Origin: Siphonodentalium dalli
Taxonomy: Eukaryota; Mollusca; Scaphopoda; Gadilida; Siphonodentaliidae
Direction: 5' to 3'
Assembly (NCBI GenBank): GCA_032622095.1
Contig: CP136061.1
Span: 194,974,935 to 195,038,934 of the forward strand
Length of the DNA stretch: 64,000 nucleotides
Of the stretch, positions 1-11,562 are shown piece by piece. Position numbers and translations under genes: made by a program. The notes below the pieces were generated by a model. The model did not search any database. It saw nothing but the letters and a program-made list of their open reading frames with translations, and was not told the DNA's origin. The first letter of the stretch is position 1, and every line of letters begins with the position of its first letter.

Positions 1-54
1 CGTCTATTATGTCAGATGTATTCATGCAAACCATAATTCTTCTTTAAAATATCG

Positions 55-1312
55 CTATTAGGGCAAAAAAAATTAATGAATTGATTCTCAGGCACCGCCG
101 CTCTCATAAAATAGGGGCCGCCTAACTCTTTTTATTTTAAATCCAAACAACCAAAGATCAAATAATTCAAATCACAGCCGATTTGCGTTCAAGTGGCGAG
201 TTCGTGGCGAGTTCTCCGTTTGCGGAAGTGCCGGAATTCGCTATTTCCGGTTTACGCTTTTAGCACATCTCCTCAAAAATAAATTATGTAACAGTGGAAA
301 CCAACCACTTAAACAACATGAAATACTCACCCAGCTAGTGATTGACTGCACAAAAATCATCGAAATAGATGACCCTACAACCTTACATTGTATTGAGGAT
401 GCAGCCAGAAACTACATATATTCAATACATACAATAAGAACCAATATATTGAAACAGCAATTGCCAACAACATGACATTAAGTGATGATGGAAAGATAAG
501 CTCACTGTAAGACATAACAAAACAAAATAAAAACATGTCAAAAACAAATAAACCAATATTTTAACAATTGATGATTTTATCTATCTATCAAATATTTTAA
601 CCAATAGAGCTGTACGAGCTACTGAGAGCTAATTGAAACTCAAAATCACATGTACATAAACACAGCACACAAAATCTTCAAAAAAACAAACAAACAAACA
701 AAGAAATGTACATATGTAATGCAATCTTAACCATTACATTTTAACCATTACATTTTAGCCTCATATTTTACTGTCTCACAACAAAGGCTAGGTTTTATAT
801 TTATTTTAACCCACACGTGGGGTGCTCCTCATAAATAAAGGAGGGATATCCAAAACAACAACAACAACGTGGTAATGTAATAATTACGACAGGAATACCA
901 CTTCGAAACGAACTACGGCGAGTTATGGCAGTGCGCTGCTGGGGAGTTTAATACCTCACTATATTTAATATAATCATTCCATTTTCCGTCCTTTTATTTG
1001 CTTAGCTTTAAGAGGAACAACCTCGATGTTATTTTAGAAGTAGGATACTTCAATGCATATATTTTATTTTATACACTTTTCCAGTTTTATTTCACTACTA
1101 TAGTCTGTCGTTTTGTTTTGTTTATTGGTTCGCAGTTTCAATTATAATGATTCCACAATTAATTGAGCCTTCTGGTCTTGATTTCGGGGATCCCAGATGT
1201 ATGTCTGAACTGGCCGCTGGAAATGAAAAATAAAAATAAAAACCGCCCTCCCTCATTCATTTGAAAAAAAAATTGCCTGAGAATCAATTCATTAATTTTG
1301 TTTGGCCTTAAT
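55..1312. mobile_element. putative TIR DNA element, about 1.26 kb, non-autonomous
   Basis: The ends are inverted repeats of about 38 bp. AATGAATTGATTCTCAGGCA occurs at about 74-93 and its reverse complement TGCCTGAGAATCAATTCATT at about 1273-1292. The homology continues outward to TATTAGGGC on the left and GGCCTTAATA on the right, which fits a TA target duplication. No transposase-like ORF lies inside. The interior includes a CAA-tailed fragment at 780-870. Confidence 0.5.
780..870 (+). repeat. short dispersed repeat ending in a (CAA)n tail, copy 1
   Basis: The order is TTTTATA, CCCACACGTGGGGT, GCTCCTCA, TAAAGGAGGGA, then CAACAACAAC. The same order occurs at about 12770-12840, ending CACAACAAGCAAGCAAG. 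A shared body with a simple-sequence tail suggests the 3' end of a SINE or LINE. Confidence 0.4.
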
Positions 1313-1484
1313 ATCCCATGTTTTAAAAGCATTTACATAAAACCCAGTCATTCCGAGAATGGAATGTCTGACTATCCAGGTGGCCTGTCAGTTGCCAACA
1401 GGCAAAAATAAAACTTGCCTATTATAGATATCACTATGTTTGTATCACACTTTTAGTGAACAATTCAGAATTCACAGTCAGGCC

Positions 1485-1942
1485 TGAGAATAAGGTGCAT
1501 GTCATTTGCAGAATGAGGTCACCAGAGGGTGAATTTAGTGACACTATCACAAATAGTGGGTTAGCATCACTAAATTCACCCTCTGGGGACCTCATTTTGC
1601 TTATAGGCCTCATCTTTTCTGGAAAGTTTCTTTATTATCAAATTTCTATAGAAACTTAGATTCTATTTCTTTCTTAGTTTAGTTTCTCTATATTACCAAT
1701 TCCCAAATTGGCAGACAACACATTGCATAATTAAGGTTCCCAATGGGTGCACATCACAATATTCACCATTTTAGAACTTCAATCTGAGTCTAAATGTTTC
1801 CCATAGCAGATATGACGCCATGCAGAATGAGGTCCTAAGAGGGTGAATTTGGTGATGCTAGCCTGCTGTGCAGGATAGCGTCACTAAATTCACCCTCTGG
1901 GGACCTCATTCTGCAAATGGCAGGCACACTAAACTCAGACTT
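1485..1942. mobile_element. family R inverted-repeat element, copy R1
   Basis: The left part has GCCTGAGAATAAGG, CATTTGCAGAATGAGGTC and AGAGGGTGAATTTAGTGA, folding back at once onto TCACTAAATTCACCCTCT. The right part repeats the module and ends in CTCATTCTGCAAATGGCAGG. So each half is itself a hairpin and the two halves are also inverted with respect to each other. No ORF. Confidence 0.65.
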
Positions 1943-2526
1943 GGGAAGTTTGTTTTTACACCAACTGATACATTATAGTTAGATGGAGATTTCACACACA
2001 CTATCAATTAATAGATCCCTATAAACCCCCAGTACTACATTTGTCACCAAGACATTTTCATCCAGAATGATTGAACCCGATGTTACATAGATGTTGCCCA
2101 GATCATTGGATTCAGTCTGGAAAAAAATTCAAATTTATTAAATGCTTTACAATCTATGAATAACGAACATTTGTGGATCCCAAACTTTTTATAGGAAAGC
2201 ACATGTGGTGAAAGTAGCATGTCTGTTAAGTTAAACAAACTGTGAGAATGATTTTGACTTATTAGAGGTTATTGTCATTTCAGCTGCCAGATCATATCAC
2301 AACATCAAATTCACAGGTGGAGGAAAGACTGCACGGTTGATTAATTTCACTAAAAAATCACCCCTATGCACATAGAAACCACTGACCACCGGAAAGCAAC
2401 TGACAAACTAGCCCAGATACACGAATAAATTAAATTTCTATTTGCATGGATCACAATTCAGTACCTATCAGGATTTGAACCAGCTCTGCCAGTGGACTGC
2501 TTATGGTGACCTAATGCACCATGCAA
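1943..2526. other. intronic stretch without recognised feature
   Basis: I see no coding similarity. On the minus strand a good-looking acceptor at about 2118 opens a 45-codon frame, but it matches no expected TRPV segment and lacks a convincing donor, so it is not called. Confidence 0.4.
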
Positions 2527-2937
2527 ACCTGGAAATAGTGTGTCTGACATTTGCAGAATGAGGTCCTCAGAGGGTGATTTAGTAACGCTATCCCGCACAG
2601 TGGGACCTCATTCTACTTAGGCCTCATCTTCTGGGAAGTATAGTCTCAAATTAACATTGTTTTTATATACTTTTTCTCTTCTGTTCAGTTTCTATATCCC
2701 CTAATTGGCAGAAGATAAAATGCATAATCAAGGTGACTAATGAACATCACACATCACTAACTTCAACTTGGGAACTTCAATCTGATCCTAGGTCTCCCAT
2801 AGCAGTTTAGGCCTAAGCAGAATGAGGTTCCCCGAGGGTAATTTGGTGATGCTAGCCTGTCGTGCAGGATATCATCACTAAACTAACCATCTGGGGACCT
2901 CATTCTGCAAATGTCAGACACACTATTTCAAGGCTTG
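2527..2937. mobile_element. family R inverted-repeat element, copy R2 (near full length)
   Basis: The termini are ACCTGGAAATAGTGTGTCTG on the left and CAGACACACTATTTCAAGGC on the right, inverted. Each end is followed by a GCAGAATGAGGTCC / GGTGA-TTTAGTGATGCTAGC module with its own internal fold. The centre (TCTTCTGGGAAGTATAGTC, CAGTTTCTATATCCCC, AGATAAAATGCATAATC) is shared with other copies, so this is a good reference copy at about 410 bp. Confidence 0.7.
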
Positions 2938-2983
2938 TTTGTGACCAAATTAGTGTGGATGTGGGAGAGTTGAACCTGGAATA

Positions 2984-3062
2984 AATTGGATACAAGCTGA
3001 TTTTGGTGTCATAAGACACGGAAAACCACCAGGAACAACATATCCAAAATCAAGGCCACATA
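2984..3062 (+). repeat. short dispersed repeat, inverted partner at 4098-4180
   Basis: AAGCTGATTTTGGTGTCAT and ACATATCCAAAATCA on the plus strand recur on the minus strand at about 4098-4180 with a few mismatches. The second copy continues into a CCAAGATGG motif that is also seen near 20, 58 and 62.5 kb. Confidence 0.6.
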
Positions 3063-4842
3063 TACTCAAAAGGTACTATGTTTTCTGCAACCCCATCACC
3101 GTGTTTACCCCTACTCCCTAAAGTTACACATAGCTGCACACAAAACTACAGATATCAATATTGCGTGAATGTTCCATGTTAAAATAACATCTTTAAATGA
3201 TGTTTACCTGATATTTAGAACGAGTACGAGGGTGGTTAATGATAAGATATTTACAAACAAAAAGATACTGAAAACTAATAGTGTGTATAGCGTGGTAAAA
3301 TATTCCAGTTGTAAAGTGGCAACTGAAGTAATTTGAACAAAATTGTATACCATGCAATAAACTTGTTTGGTAGCAGCCTGAAAATTAGTCTTAAATAAAA
3401 TGTATGATGTACCAAATCTTTGATCTGGTGAGATGCGGTGCTAATCTATTGAATATGTGAGTGTTTCTTTACAGAATTATAATCATATCTGTAAGGTTTA
3501 TTATCACGGAGAGTGTTGAAATTTCCTGAAATGTAACTAGTATTTATACCTCAAGGTTATGCACTTCAGTTTCTGCGTTACATTCATTAATAAAACATCA
3601 TGCCAAATGAAACTACCATGCACTGTATGGCGAAACATTAATTTGTGTGTTGCATGCTTGAAATTATTTTTTTTGGCCTGACAGTTGGATGTTGCATAAG
3701 CAGAAAACCAAAACTTTAAAGACGTAAATCATTGGGGATTTGACTTGCGTTGCAGTGACCGATACCATCAGAAGGATCTGTTTTAATGATCTGTGTACAT
3801 TTAAAGATATTGAACAACAGACTTGTATATTACCAACACGTATTTTCATTCCTAGGTGGTTATCCAATATGTTGCTTTCTTCATGGTATGGCTTGGAGTT
3901 GTGGCCATTTTGACAGCCATTTCATGGCCATGATTGTATTATTTTCTGTCCGTGAAACTCTATTCACTGCCGTACTCTAATTTCATACAAACTGGTAAAA
4001 TTGCGTAACTCCGATGCCACAATAAATCATATAATACTTAATTATTCCGAGAACTGATGTAATATAGACAACCATGTTGCCATCTTGGATAAAAACAGTT
4101 TCTCCAAAGCTGATTTTGGATATGCTGTTTCTGAGGCTTTTCCCGCGTCGAATGACACCAAAATCAGCTTGAATCCAATTTCTTCTGAGTTGATCCCGAA
4201 ATTCAGCTTCAACGACCACACTAAATAGAGCTGCCCCATTGTCCAGGATGAGGGGCTCAAATAAACCAATGGCATGTTGCCTTATTAAGATTTTCTTTAT
4301 TAAACATAATGTATTTAAAGTAATTGTAAGTAGGAATGCCCATAGAGGGAAAACTAAATATTGTTTAAACCAAGTGGTGTACCATATATTATGAAAGAAA
4401 ATCAAACCGAACCAACTAGATTCATTATGTATATTGAAAGTAACCTGTGGCCCTCTCTATTATATTCAGGGAATGATCGATTTGTAAACCTCAAACAGTT
4501 GATGCACACATCGGGTATAAATACATAGCCGACCACTGCTAGACTATTTACTCTCCCTAAAGTTGACGAAGAATAAGATTTACACAGCATCAATATTTCA
4601 TTGCAGTAAACATTTTTTCATACACAATAAAGTTTATTTTATTGTAGGAGACGTTTGGTGTAGGACAGTGCTGATTAGCAGATACGTCATCAGGCAATAT
4701 GAACCAGCAGAGTCTATTGTTAGTGTACTTGACAACTAAACAGGGGCTAGCCAAACGTTCATGGATGGGGGGGGGGGGGGTCATACTTTTTTTTACTGAA
4801 ACCCTGTGGTCCAGACCAAATATCAAATGGCTTGAAATTTCT
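3063..4842. other. intronic stretch; only a repeat fragment recognised
   Basis: The minus-strand partner of the 2984-3062 repeat lies at about 4098-4180 inside an open frame of 140 codons (3983-4405). That frame has no recognisable domain and is not called as a gene. Nothing else was identified. Confidence 0.4.
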
Positions 4843-5115
4843 TTAACCCTTTCAGTGCCAGGGGCCGATCTCATCGGCCCTAATTTACGGTCTGTAAAAT
4901 CGGCCCTAAAAAAAAAAAAAAAAAAAATTTTTTTTTTTTTTTTTTAGATTTTTAAAATATTATTAAAATAATAACAAATGATGAAAAATTGTTAGGCCAA
5001 TGCATTCTCTTATATATGCGAGGTGACCTATGGTCGACTCGCATATATAAGAGAATGCATTGGCACAGGGTATATGGGTTGATAAAAAAATCGGACCTGG
5101 CACTCAAAGGGTTAA
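4843..5115. mobile_element. piggyBac-like MITE, family A, copy A1
   Basis: TTAA target sites sit at 4843-4846 and 5112-5115. The inverted ends are CCCTTTCAGTGCCAGG and CCTGGCACTCAAAGGG. Inside are a long A run followed by a T run (about 4909-4945) and a near-perfect hairpin at 4996-5064 with arms GCCAATGCATTCTCTTATAT and its complement. TTAA duplication with CCC-starting ends is the piggyBac signature. No transposase is present. Confidence 0.75.
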
Positions 5116-5599
5116 AAACCCCCTCATTCCCCTGATTTGGTTAAAACTTTCCAACTGGTACCTCATTCTTTCCAATTCCAAATGTGGGGAACTTATTACC
5201 AAATGTCCCTAATCCTATGAATATTATAGAAATGTTCCAGCTGAGTACCTGTTGAGTCTAGAATTCGACAGATAGCAAGAATTTGTACAACTCTTGGTCT
5301 AAAACAGCAAACTTTTATTACTTTACACTAAATATCAGTTGGAAAATTAGATTATCACAACAAAGTCTGAACTTTCTCTGACATTTATAACTGCTGAAAG
5401 TTTTGACTAAAGTCAGTTTTTGAGTCACCCTAGCAAACCATTATGGAACTGACAATGAGAAAAAAAAAATTCCTTTGAAAGTCCTCATTATGGTGAACAT
5501 CCATACCATATTTCAGTGAAACCCAACAACCTATTATGGAGATTTCTGCTCGGATGGACAGACAACCGGATAGTAATCCAGTTTTGTACAGAAAACAGG

Positions 5600-5831
5600 T
5601 TAACCCTCTCTATAATAAATGGATTCTCCTGTTCAGTTACAAATGTTTACAGTGGAAGGGTCTATTATTCATCTGGAGAGATGGTCAGGAAATATGAGCA
5701 GATGACAGACAATAGAAGTGAAGAAGGAATCCTATTCATTGGTGGGAAATGTTCATTTGTTGAACTTATTATCTGAACATTTCCTGAGGGATCACAACTC
5801 GTCAATGAATATTTAGTACAGAAAGGGTTAA
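5600..5831. mobile_element. piggyBac-like MITE, family B, copy B1
   Basis: The element is flanked by TTAA at 5600-5603 and 5828-5831. The ends CCCTCTCTATAATAAATGGA and ATTTAGTACAGAAAGGG are inverted. The interior has GGAAGGGTCTATTATTCATC, CAGATGACAGACAATAGAAG and TTATCTGAACATTT, all shared with copies at 63.1-63.8 kb. Confidence 0.7.
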
Positions 5832-5934
5832 ACATATTTATCAACCTATTTTCATCATGTAACTAGAATGGGAAGTAACAATTGTGGTAATAATAATTTC
5901 AGGCATCAAATTTTGCCATGGGACTATAACTCAC

Positions 5935-6078
5935 CGAACTCCCAATATCCAGGATTTCTTTGAAAATTACTGGTCGAGCTAACCTACAAGCTAAGGTCAT
6001 GGGAGTAAGACCTTGATGGTTCTGGATATTAGTGGCAGCAGCTCTTTTGTAATGCTTGACTGCATATTTATACATTTC
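5935..6078 (-). CDS. TRPV: TRPV-type channel, ankyrin-repeat exon 4
   Basis: The exon is exactly 48 codons, between an acceptor ending TTCTCTTTCAG and the donor TCG|GTGAGT, phase 0 on both sides. It reads EMYKYAVKHYKRAAATNIQN, then HQGLTPMTLACRLARP and VIFKEILDIGSS. The pattern MYxYAV, a basic stretch, N(I/L)xNxQGLTPLTLA and the IF-EIL helix is the usual last ankyrin segment before the TRPV linker and transmembrane region. The family's usual TLAAKLGR is TLACRLAR here. The exons for the linker, S1-S6 and TRP helix should follow at lower coordinates, but I found none in 1-5934. They probably lie outside the window. Confidence 0.92.
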
Positions 6079-6129
6079 CTGAAAGAGAATGATGAACATT
6101 GTGAAAGACAACTTATATAGTCTGTGTTT

Positions 6130-6300
6130 GTTACACTAAATCCTGTTCGGTGATTGGTCAACTGCAAATTGGGTCATCCATTTTATAGCCCAATAAAACA
6201 CACCATAACAGGAACCGCGATGTCACATCTTATTTTCCTAGACGACTTAAAGCGGGAGATAGAATAACTGGGCATGTTTTTAAATGCGTGGCCAGACTAA
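6130..6300 (+). repeat. dispersed repeat, second copy at 56240-56425
   Basis: AATCCTGTTCGGTGATTGGT, CAACTnCnAATTGGGTCA, TTTTATA and AACACACC occur in the same order at about 56245-56320, with weaker similarity continuing to a shared GAATAA motif. No ORF; class unknown. Confidence 0.6.
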
Positions 6301-7248
6301 TCAATGGATAATTTACATGTAGAATATCGGTTATACAGAATATAAGTTACAGTGCTGCATGGTATAATAATTATATCAAATGAAACCCCTAGTATATCAT
6401 TAAACAAGACAGTCAATGACTGTGGGTCGCTCACCAGACTGTAAAGACTGAGAAGACGGGGACTCTGAAGACTACAAGAGTCAGTACTTGACAAAATCAC
6501 TTAAGACAAGTACATGTAGTTCTAAACATGGACATAGCTGGAAGTTCTCAGATGATCAGGGCTCTTCACCTTTAAATTTCTAATTGCACACCACTGACAA
6601 ATCTCCGACCTCTTACCTTTTAAAGAGGACAACCATACCACAGTACTAAGTTCACAAAAATCCTTTTGTACATCCCTCTTAGGTTGAATTTTACGACTGG
6701 TACCAGTACTTCAAGCTCTCAAACGTTTGAAAATTACCAACCTGACACGTACCCCCCATAAAGTTAAAATTTGTGGTCAATTCGGTCAAACAGTTTAACC
6801 TGAAGTAGGAACATATGGACTGCTGGTTTAAAAACATACGTTAGAAAATCAAACCAAACTATGAGAACAATTCTAACTTATTTTTGGTGTGAACATCTAA
6901 TCTACAACTAATGTAGTATCAGGTATGAAATTTTTAACTGTTTAACTTTTGATCAAAGTAGGGGGTCAAATCTCCACCCCTCTACACTCCCTCCCCATTG
7001 TCTCAAACATTGCCCCCACCCAGGCTGTCTAGAAATCAATATTATTATACCAGTACCAAACAGCATAGAGCAGCATATCTCTGCCCCTATTAGAACAAAT
7101 GTGAATCCCCAGCTATGAGATCCATTCATCTAGTAATATCAATATATATCCCAATATCCCCCCAATTTTTCTTTGAAAAATCAGGGTATGATTTCACCTG
7201 GATAAATGGTGGTTAAGAAACTAATATTGGAACAGCCGAGTCTGTATT
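6301..7248. other. intronic stretch without recognised feature
   Basis: No gene-like frame. A fragment at about 6910-7010 (TATGAAATTTTTAACTGTT, then C-rich text) resembles the duplicated segment at 51.56-51.83 kb. Confidence 0.35.
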
Positions 7249-7345
7249 TAGTGTGTCTGACCTTTGCAGGTGAATTTAATGACAGTATTCCGCAAGGTGG
7301 ACTAACATCACCGAAGTCACCCTCTGGGGACCTCATTTCCTAAAA
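7249..7345. mobile_element. family R fragment, copy R3
   Basis: GTGTGTCTGACCTTTGCAGG, GTGAATTTAATGACA, then TCACCCTCTGGGGACCTCAT. Only one hairpin module remains. Confidence 0.55.
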
Positions 7346-7349
7346 ATGA

Positions 7350-7737
7350 CCCCATTTGAACAAATCTGAACCCCGGTCACCCAAGTCCCCTCCATACCAA
7401 ATATAAGCTATATAGGCCCAATGGTTCTTGAGAAAAAACTGTTTTAAGAATTACTATGGAGGGAAAGAGTTATGGCCCTGGCTTCGCACCTACATGTATT
7501 TGATATGATGAACTTAATTGAACAAATCTGATGTGAGACACCTAGGGAACATGCACACTGAAATTTAATTTGGAGAAGAAAACAATTGTTGATAGACGGA
7601 TGGATAGACATCCCAACAGGCAGACGGATGGAAGCCTGACAGATAGAACACAAATTTAATCCAATATATGCTCCCCAATTTTTCTTTGAAAAATAGTGGT
7701 ATGATTTCATCTGGATAAGTGGTGGTTAAGAAAATAA
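7350..7737. repeat. SINE-like dispersed repeat, family S, partial copy
   Basis: GAACAAATCTGAACC, CCAAATATAAGCTATATAGG, GAGTTATGGCCCTGGCTTCG and a GACGGATGG-rich part match the fuller copy at 8675-9080. It lacks that copy's CAGGTGAGCTAAAA end. Confidence 0.5.
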
Positions 7738-8178
7738 TATGAAATGGCCAAGCCTGAATGTAGTATGTCTGACATTTGCAGAATTAGGTCCCCAAAAGGT
7801 GAATTTAATGACAATATTCCGTAAGGCGGGATAGCATCACCGAATTCATCCTCAATCTGATTAGGCCTCAATGGCCAATAAAAACATAGGAACAGATTGA
7901 AGTCCTACAGTTGAAGTTGGTGATACACACCCATTGAGCACCTCAATTATGCATTTTATCTTCTGCAAATTAGGGGGACATTGAAACTGAACAGGTGGAA
8001 AAAAACAACTAAAACAAACTTTCAATTTGATACTTAGGATACTTCCCAGAAGATGAATTAGGTCCCTGGAGGGTGTATTTGGTGATGCTAGCCTGCTGTA
8101 TGGGGTAGCAACACTAAATTCACCCTATGGGGACCTCATTCTGCAAATGTCAGACACACTATTTCCAGACTTGAAGAA
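7738..8178. mobile_element. family R inverted-repeat element, copy R4
   Basis: It starts GCCTGAATGTAGTATGTCTG and ends CAGACACACTATTTCCAGAC. Its centre (GCATTTTATCTTCTGCAAAT, TTCCCAGAAGATGA) is inverted relative to R2, so it is inserted in the opposite direction. Confidence 0.65.
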
Positions 8179-8674
8179 ATCTAAACCATTCACAGTACCA
8201 TTGTATGTCAGGGAAACCAATTCCTATCAGTCATCACCTAACCTTGGGAGCACCAGTTTGTTTTTAAATTGCTAGCAGATATGTTTACATAAACCAGCCA
8301 GATGACATCTATTATTCTAATCTAAATTAATGACCTGTGTCTTTGCAGATATATGTGCTTCTGTGGTGAGAAGAGGTATTAATTAAATTGGGAGATGATA
8401 TGGCTTGGAAGGGATGTTGGTTGATGGCAGGGTGGGGGGTGAGTCTGAGTCATGTGGGGGGGGGGGGGGTGGGGGGAGGGTGGAATGTTTCCATAATTTC
8501 ATTAAAGAGTAAAGTTTCATAACTCTGCAGATGTTATAATGGCGTCACTTTTTTCTATTATTCAAATTTTATAACATGTTTAAAAAATAATTATTTTTTT
8601 TTTTGTTAAATTGAGAAAGGTCGTCCTGAAAATCCCAAAAATCTGAATTTAACACAATTTTTTTTTTTGAGTTA

Positions 8675-9080
8675 TGTCACTGGCTCCGCCCACATTTGAC
8701 CCAGTGACCTCATTTGAACAAATCTGAACCACAGTCCCCCCAAGGACCCTTTGTACCAAATATGAACCCATTTGGCCCAATGAAATTCGAGAAGAAGTCG
8801 CTGTAAGAATTACTATGGTAGAAAAGAGTTATGGTCCTAGCTTCGCAACTATTTGACCGGGTGACCTCATTTGAACAAATCTGAATACCAGACACCTAGG
8901 GAACATCCACACCAAATATGAACCCGTTCGGCCTTATGGTTCCAGAGGAGAAGATGTTCAAAGAATTGTTGACGGATGGACGGATGGACGGACGGATGGA
9001 CGGCTCAATGGATGGACGGACGACGGACGAGGAGTGATGACTATAGCTCCACCGGAGACTTCGTCTCAGGTGAGCTAAAA
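8675..9080 (+). repeat. SINE-like dispersed repeat, family S, fuller copy
   Basis: It has two internal repeats of GTGACCTCATTTGAACAAAT about 160 bp apart. These are followed by CCCGTTCGGCCTTATGGTTC, a degenerate (GGACGGAT)n tract and the terminus CTTCGTCTCAGGTGAGCTAA. Repeats with this ending are common in marine invertebrate genomes (general knowledge). No RT frame. Confidence 0.55.
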
Positions 9081-9483
9081 AGCCATTAGATATTTTCTTA
9101 TCTCTCACCAGTGAATAATAAGCGTGGGCTTCCAACAACTTGGCAGCGCTCCAACAAATGACATTACATTGAACAGACAGATTAATACTATTTCATAAAG
9201 CTGCACATGCCATGGCACCAGACAACGCAAAATGATTGCTTTGTTAATTAAAGTTAAACTGTTGTCCAACTTCGTTGCACTAACCAAATTAGACACAAAA
9301 ACAATTAGAAGAGGCAAATTGGGGGACTATATTTTCCATCAGCAGTTCGAGCGTGCAATGCTGTCGTATATGGTTGTGAAGCGTCTCAGCCAACAATGGA
9401 AATATGTGCATTTTTAAGCTTCTGTTAAGGATTTTGATTTGTTAAAAAGGCATAAAGCTCTAGTTTTTTTCATGTGATATACA

Positions 9484-9632
9484 AGATCTTCAACTCGTTA
9501 TGTTGGGATATAAGATTTTATGAAACTCCTTTGATAAATTTGATTCACAACTCTTCTACGGCTCGTTGTGAATAAAATTTAACAAACTCGTTCATAGAAT
9601 CTTATATCCCAACATAACACGTTGGAGATCCT
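9484..9632. mobile_element. hairpin MITE (about 150 bp)
   Basis: The left arm GTTATGTTGGGATATAAGAT pairs with ATCTTATATCCCAACATAAC on the right. Pairing extends to GATCTTCAAC and GTTGGAGATC, with a loop around CTCTTCTACGGCTCG. No ORF. Confidence 0.6.
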
Positions 9633-10111
9633 CTAAATCCAACATCTACGTACAGTCCTTACTTCTATAAAACATACTCATACTACATTCATTTCATGAA
9701 TAAAGAAAAAGTTTGTAAACAAATTCTATAACACAAAGTTATTGTTTATATTTTAATCCCAGTATTGGTCAAAAATGTCTAGTTTCTCCAATATAATTTG
9801 ATAAAAAAAATTTAACGACAAAATTATTTCTTGGGAATAAACACCTGTCAATCATGTGTCCAATTGCAGAGAAACTTCATTTTTGTTATTTTCAGTCAAC
9901 AAGATTACAATGTTCCAAACAAGTGTGGGACTGCTGTCCGGAAACTAGTTCATGCAGCTGTGCTTTCTGGAAGAGTGGCAGACACCGATTAAGTTTATCA
10001 AGGAAAAACCTTTGCGACTAATTAAGCGACAACCAATTGTTTTACAGTATTCCATGAACTGACAGCTTATGATAAAATAATATAGATATCTTTGAGGTTA
10101 AATTTTTTTTT

Positions 10112-10204
10112 TTAACCCTTTGATATCTGGAGCTTCCTGAATTTTTACGAAAACCCTGTGCCAATGCATTCTGTTATATACCGGTATGCGAGTCGACCAT
10201 AGGT
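10112..10204. mobile_element. piggyBac-like MITE, family A, truncated copy A2
   Basis: TTAA, then CCCTTTGATATCTGGAGC, AAACCCTGTGCCAATGCATT and half of the hairpin (GCGAGTCGACCATAGG). The second half is absent. Its left end matches the reversed right end of copy A3 (23.06 kb). Confidence 0.6.
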
Positions 10205-10299
10205 AATAAATAAATTAAAACAAATTTTAGTCTTTAATTGAGAGCTCAGAAAATGAGGATTTGGTCCAATTCATTATGGCCAAAATATTTTTCACTCCA

Positions 10300-10405
10300 G
10301 CGTGAACACTGGATGCTAGCCCTTCGTGTGGGATACCCTCACTAAATTCTCCCTCTGGGGACCTCATTCTGCAAATGACAGACACTCTATATTCAGGCTT
10401 GGTTG
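10300..10405. mobile_element. family R fragment, copy R5, beside a splice donor
   Basis: It has GGATGCTAGCCCTTCGTGTG, CTCACTAAATTCTCCCTCT, CCTCATTCTGCAAATGACAG and the end ATTCAGGCTTGG. This right end stops about 12-17 bp from the donor of the TRPV exon at 10418. Confidence 0.6.
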
Positions 10406-10417
10406 TGTTATACTTAC

Positions 10418-10572
10418 AGTTTGCCGGACAATGACGACCATATGGAGGACAGTATTTCCGAAGGTATCCTGAAGATTTGGATTTGCTCCTTTGTCAATGA
10501 GATAATTATAAATATCCTCATGACCAAAGCAAGCAGCAAATGCAAGTGGGTATTCTCCATAATAGGCATCAC
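10418..10572 (-). CDS. TRPV: TRPV-type channel, ankyrin-repeat exon 3
   Basis: The 155-bp exon runs from an acceptor ending TATTCACAG to the donor ACT|GTAAGT. It is two bases (the rest of a split glycine codon) plus 51 codons. It reads [20 protein letters not shown], then [19 protein letters not shown] and [26 protein letters not shown], the NLQDxxGNTVLHM turn and the VVI helix are close to invariant in the Nanchung/Inactive TRPV class, so family assignment is firm. The exon ends on a complete codon and continues in phase 0 into the exon at 5935-6078. A truncated family R element ends about 12-17 bp beyond the donor. The channel role is inferred from the family; the pore is not in this window. 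Confidence 0.93.
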
Positions 10573-10689
10573 CTGTGAATAAAGCATTAAAGGCATATTA
10601 CTCAGCCATTTTCACATAATATCCCATTCAGACAGATGTGGGTTTGGGGGGGGGGGAATGTACAAATTTCAGTTCCCATTGACAGATTA

Positions 10690-11075
10690 AAGTGATGTGA
10701 AACACTCCGGTATGGTGATCAAACAGAAATGGAGAATAATCTTGTTCAAAGTAGTATTTTGTTTACAAATAGTGTATCAAATTTCACAGCACACACCATC
10801 ATTCTTATATATTAATTAAATGCAGTGACTATCAATGGCGAAATCATTTTCGTTAGTTTATCGGCGATAGATGCACCCCAAATCGAGTAGTAAATATTTA
10901 CAATTGAGCGTAGTTCTGACGATGTTTTCTATGGAGTGGTACGGCCGATTTGCTTCAAATGTTCGGCGATGTTAGTAGAATGTAATATTCCTTCAGTTGG
11001 CATAGCGCCTGCATACTAACTTATCACATTCACGCACCCGAATAAGTACATAATATGTCTTTAAGTACTTATTCA
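10690..11075 (-). repeat. dispersed repeat, family C, copy C1
   Basis: Similar over about 380 bp to 31065-31453 and 49110-49498 in the opposite orientation. Shared landmarks are CTCCGGTATGGTGATCAAAC, TTAGTTTATCGGCGAT, AAATATTTACAATTGAGCG, TAGTAGAATGTAA and CTAACTTATCA. No ORF shared by the copies. Confidence 0.75.
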
Positions 11076-11147
11076 TATGAAGCAAACCGATGAGTGAGTT
11101 CCAAGACACTTTGCCCAATGAAAGAATGCATAATTCAGCTAATATCA

Positions 11148-11562
11148 AGCCTGCAAATAGTGTGTCTGTCATTTGCAGAATGAGGTTCCCATAGCGGGCT
11201 AGCATCACCACAGTCACCCTCTGGGGACCTCATTCTGCTTAGGCCTCATCTTCTGGGAAGTATCTATAGTCTCAAATTAACATTGTTTTTAGTTACTTTT
11301 TCCCTTCTAGGAAGTTTCTATATCCCCTAATTTGCAGAAGATAAAATGCATAATCGAGGTGACTAATGGTGAGTATCACCAATTTTAACTGGGGAAATTC
11401 AATTTGATCCTATGCCTCCCACAGCAGTTGAGGCCTAAGCAGAATGAGGTTCACCATAGGGTGAATTTGGTGATGCTAGCCCACTGTGCAGTATAGCGTT
11501 ACTAAATTCGCCCTCTGTGGACCTCATTCTGCAAATGACAGAATTTGCAGCCTTGGCGAATA
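11148..11562. mobile_element. family R inverted-repeat element, copy R6
   Basis: It begins AGCCTGCAAATAGTGTGTCT and ends TGCAAATGACAGAATTTGCA. It contains the central TCTTCTGGGAAGTATC and AGATAAAATGCATAATCGAG segments in the same order as R2. Confidence 0.7.

Noticed and set aside
1980-2120. Minus-strand acceptor with good pyrimidine tract followed by 45 open codons
   Set aside because: The peptide does not match the expected TRPV linker or S1 region, and no convincing donor follows.
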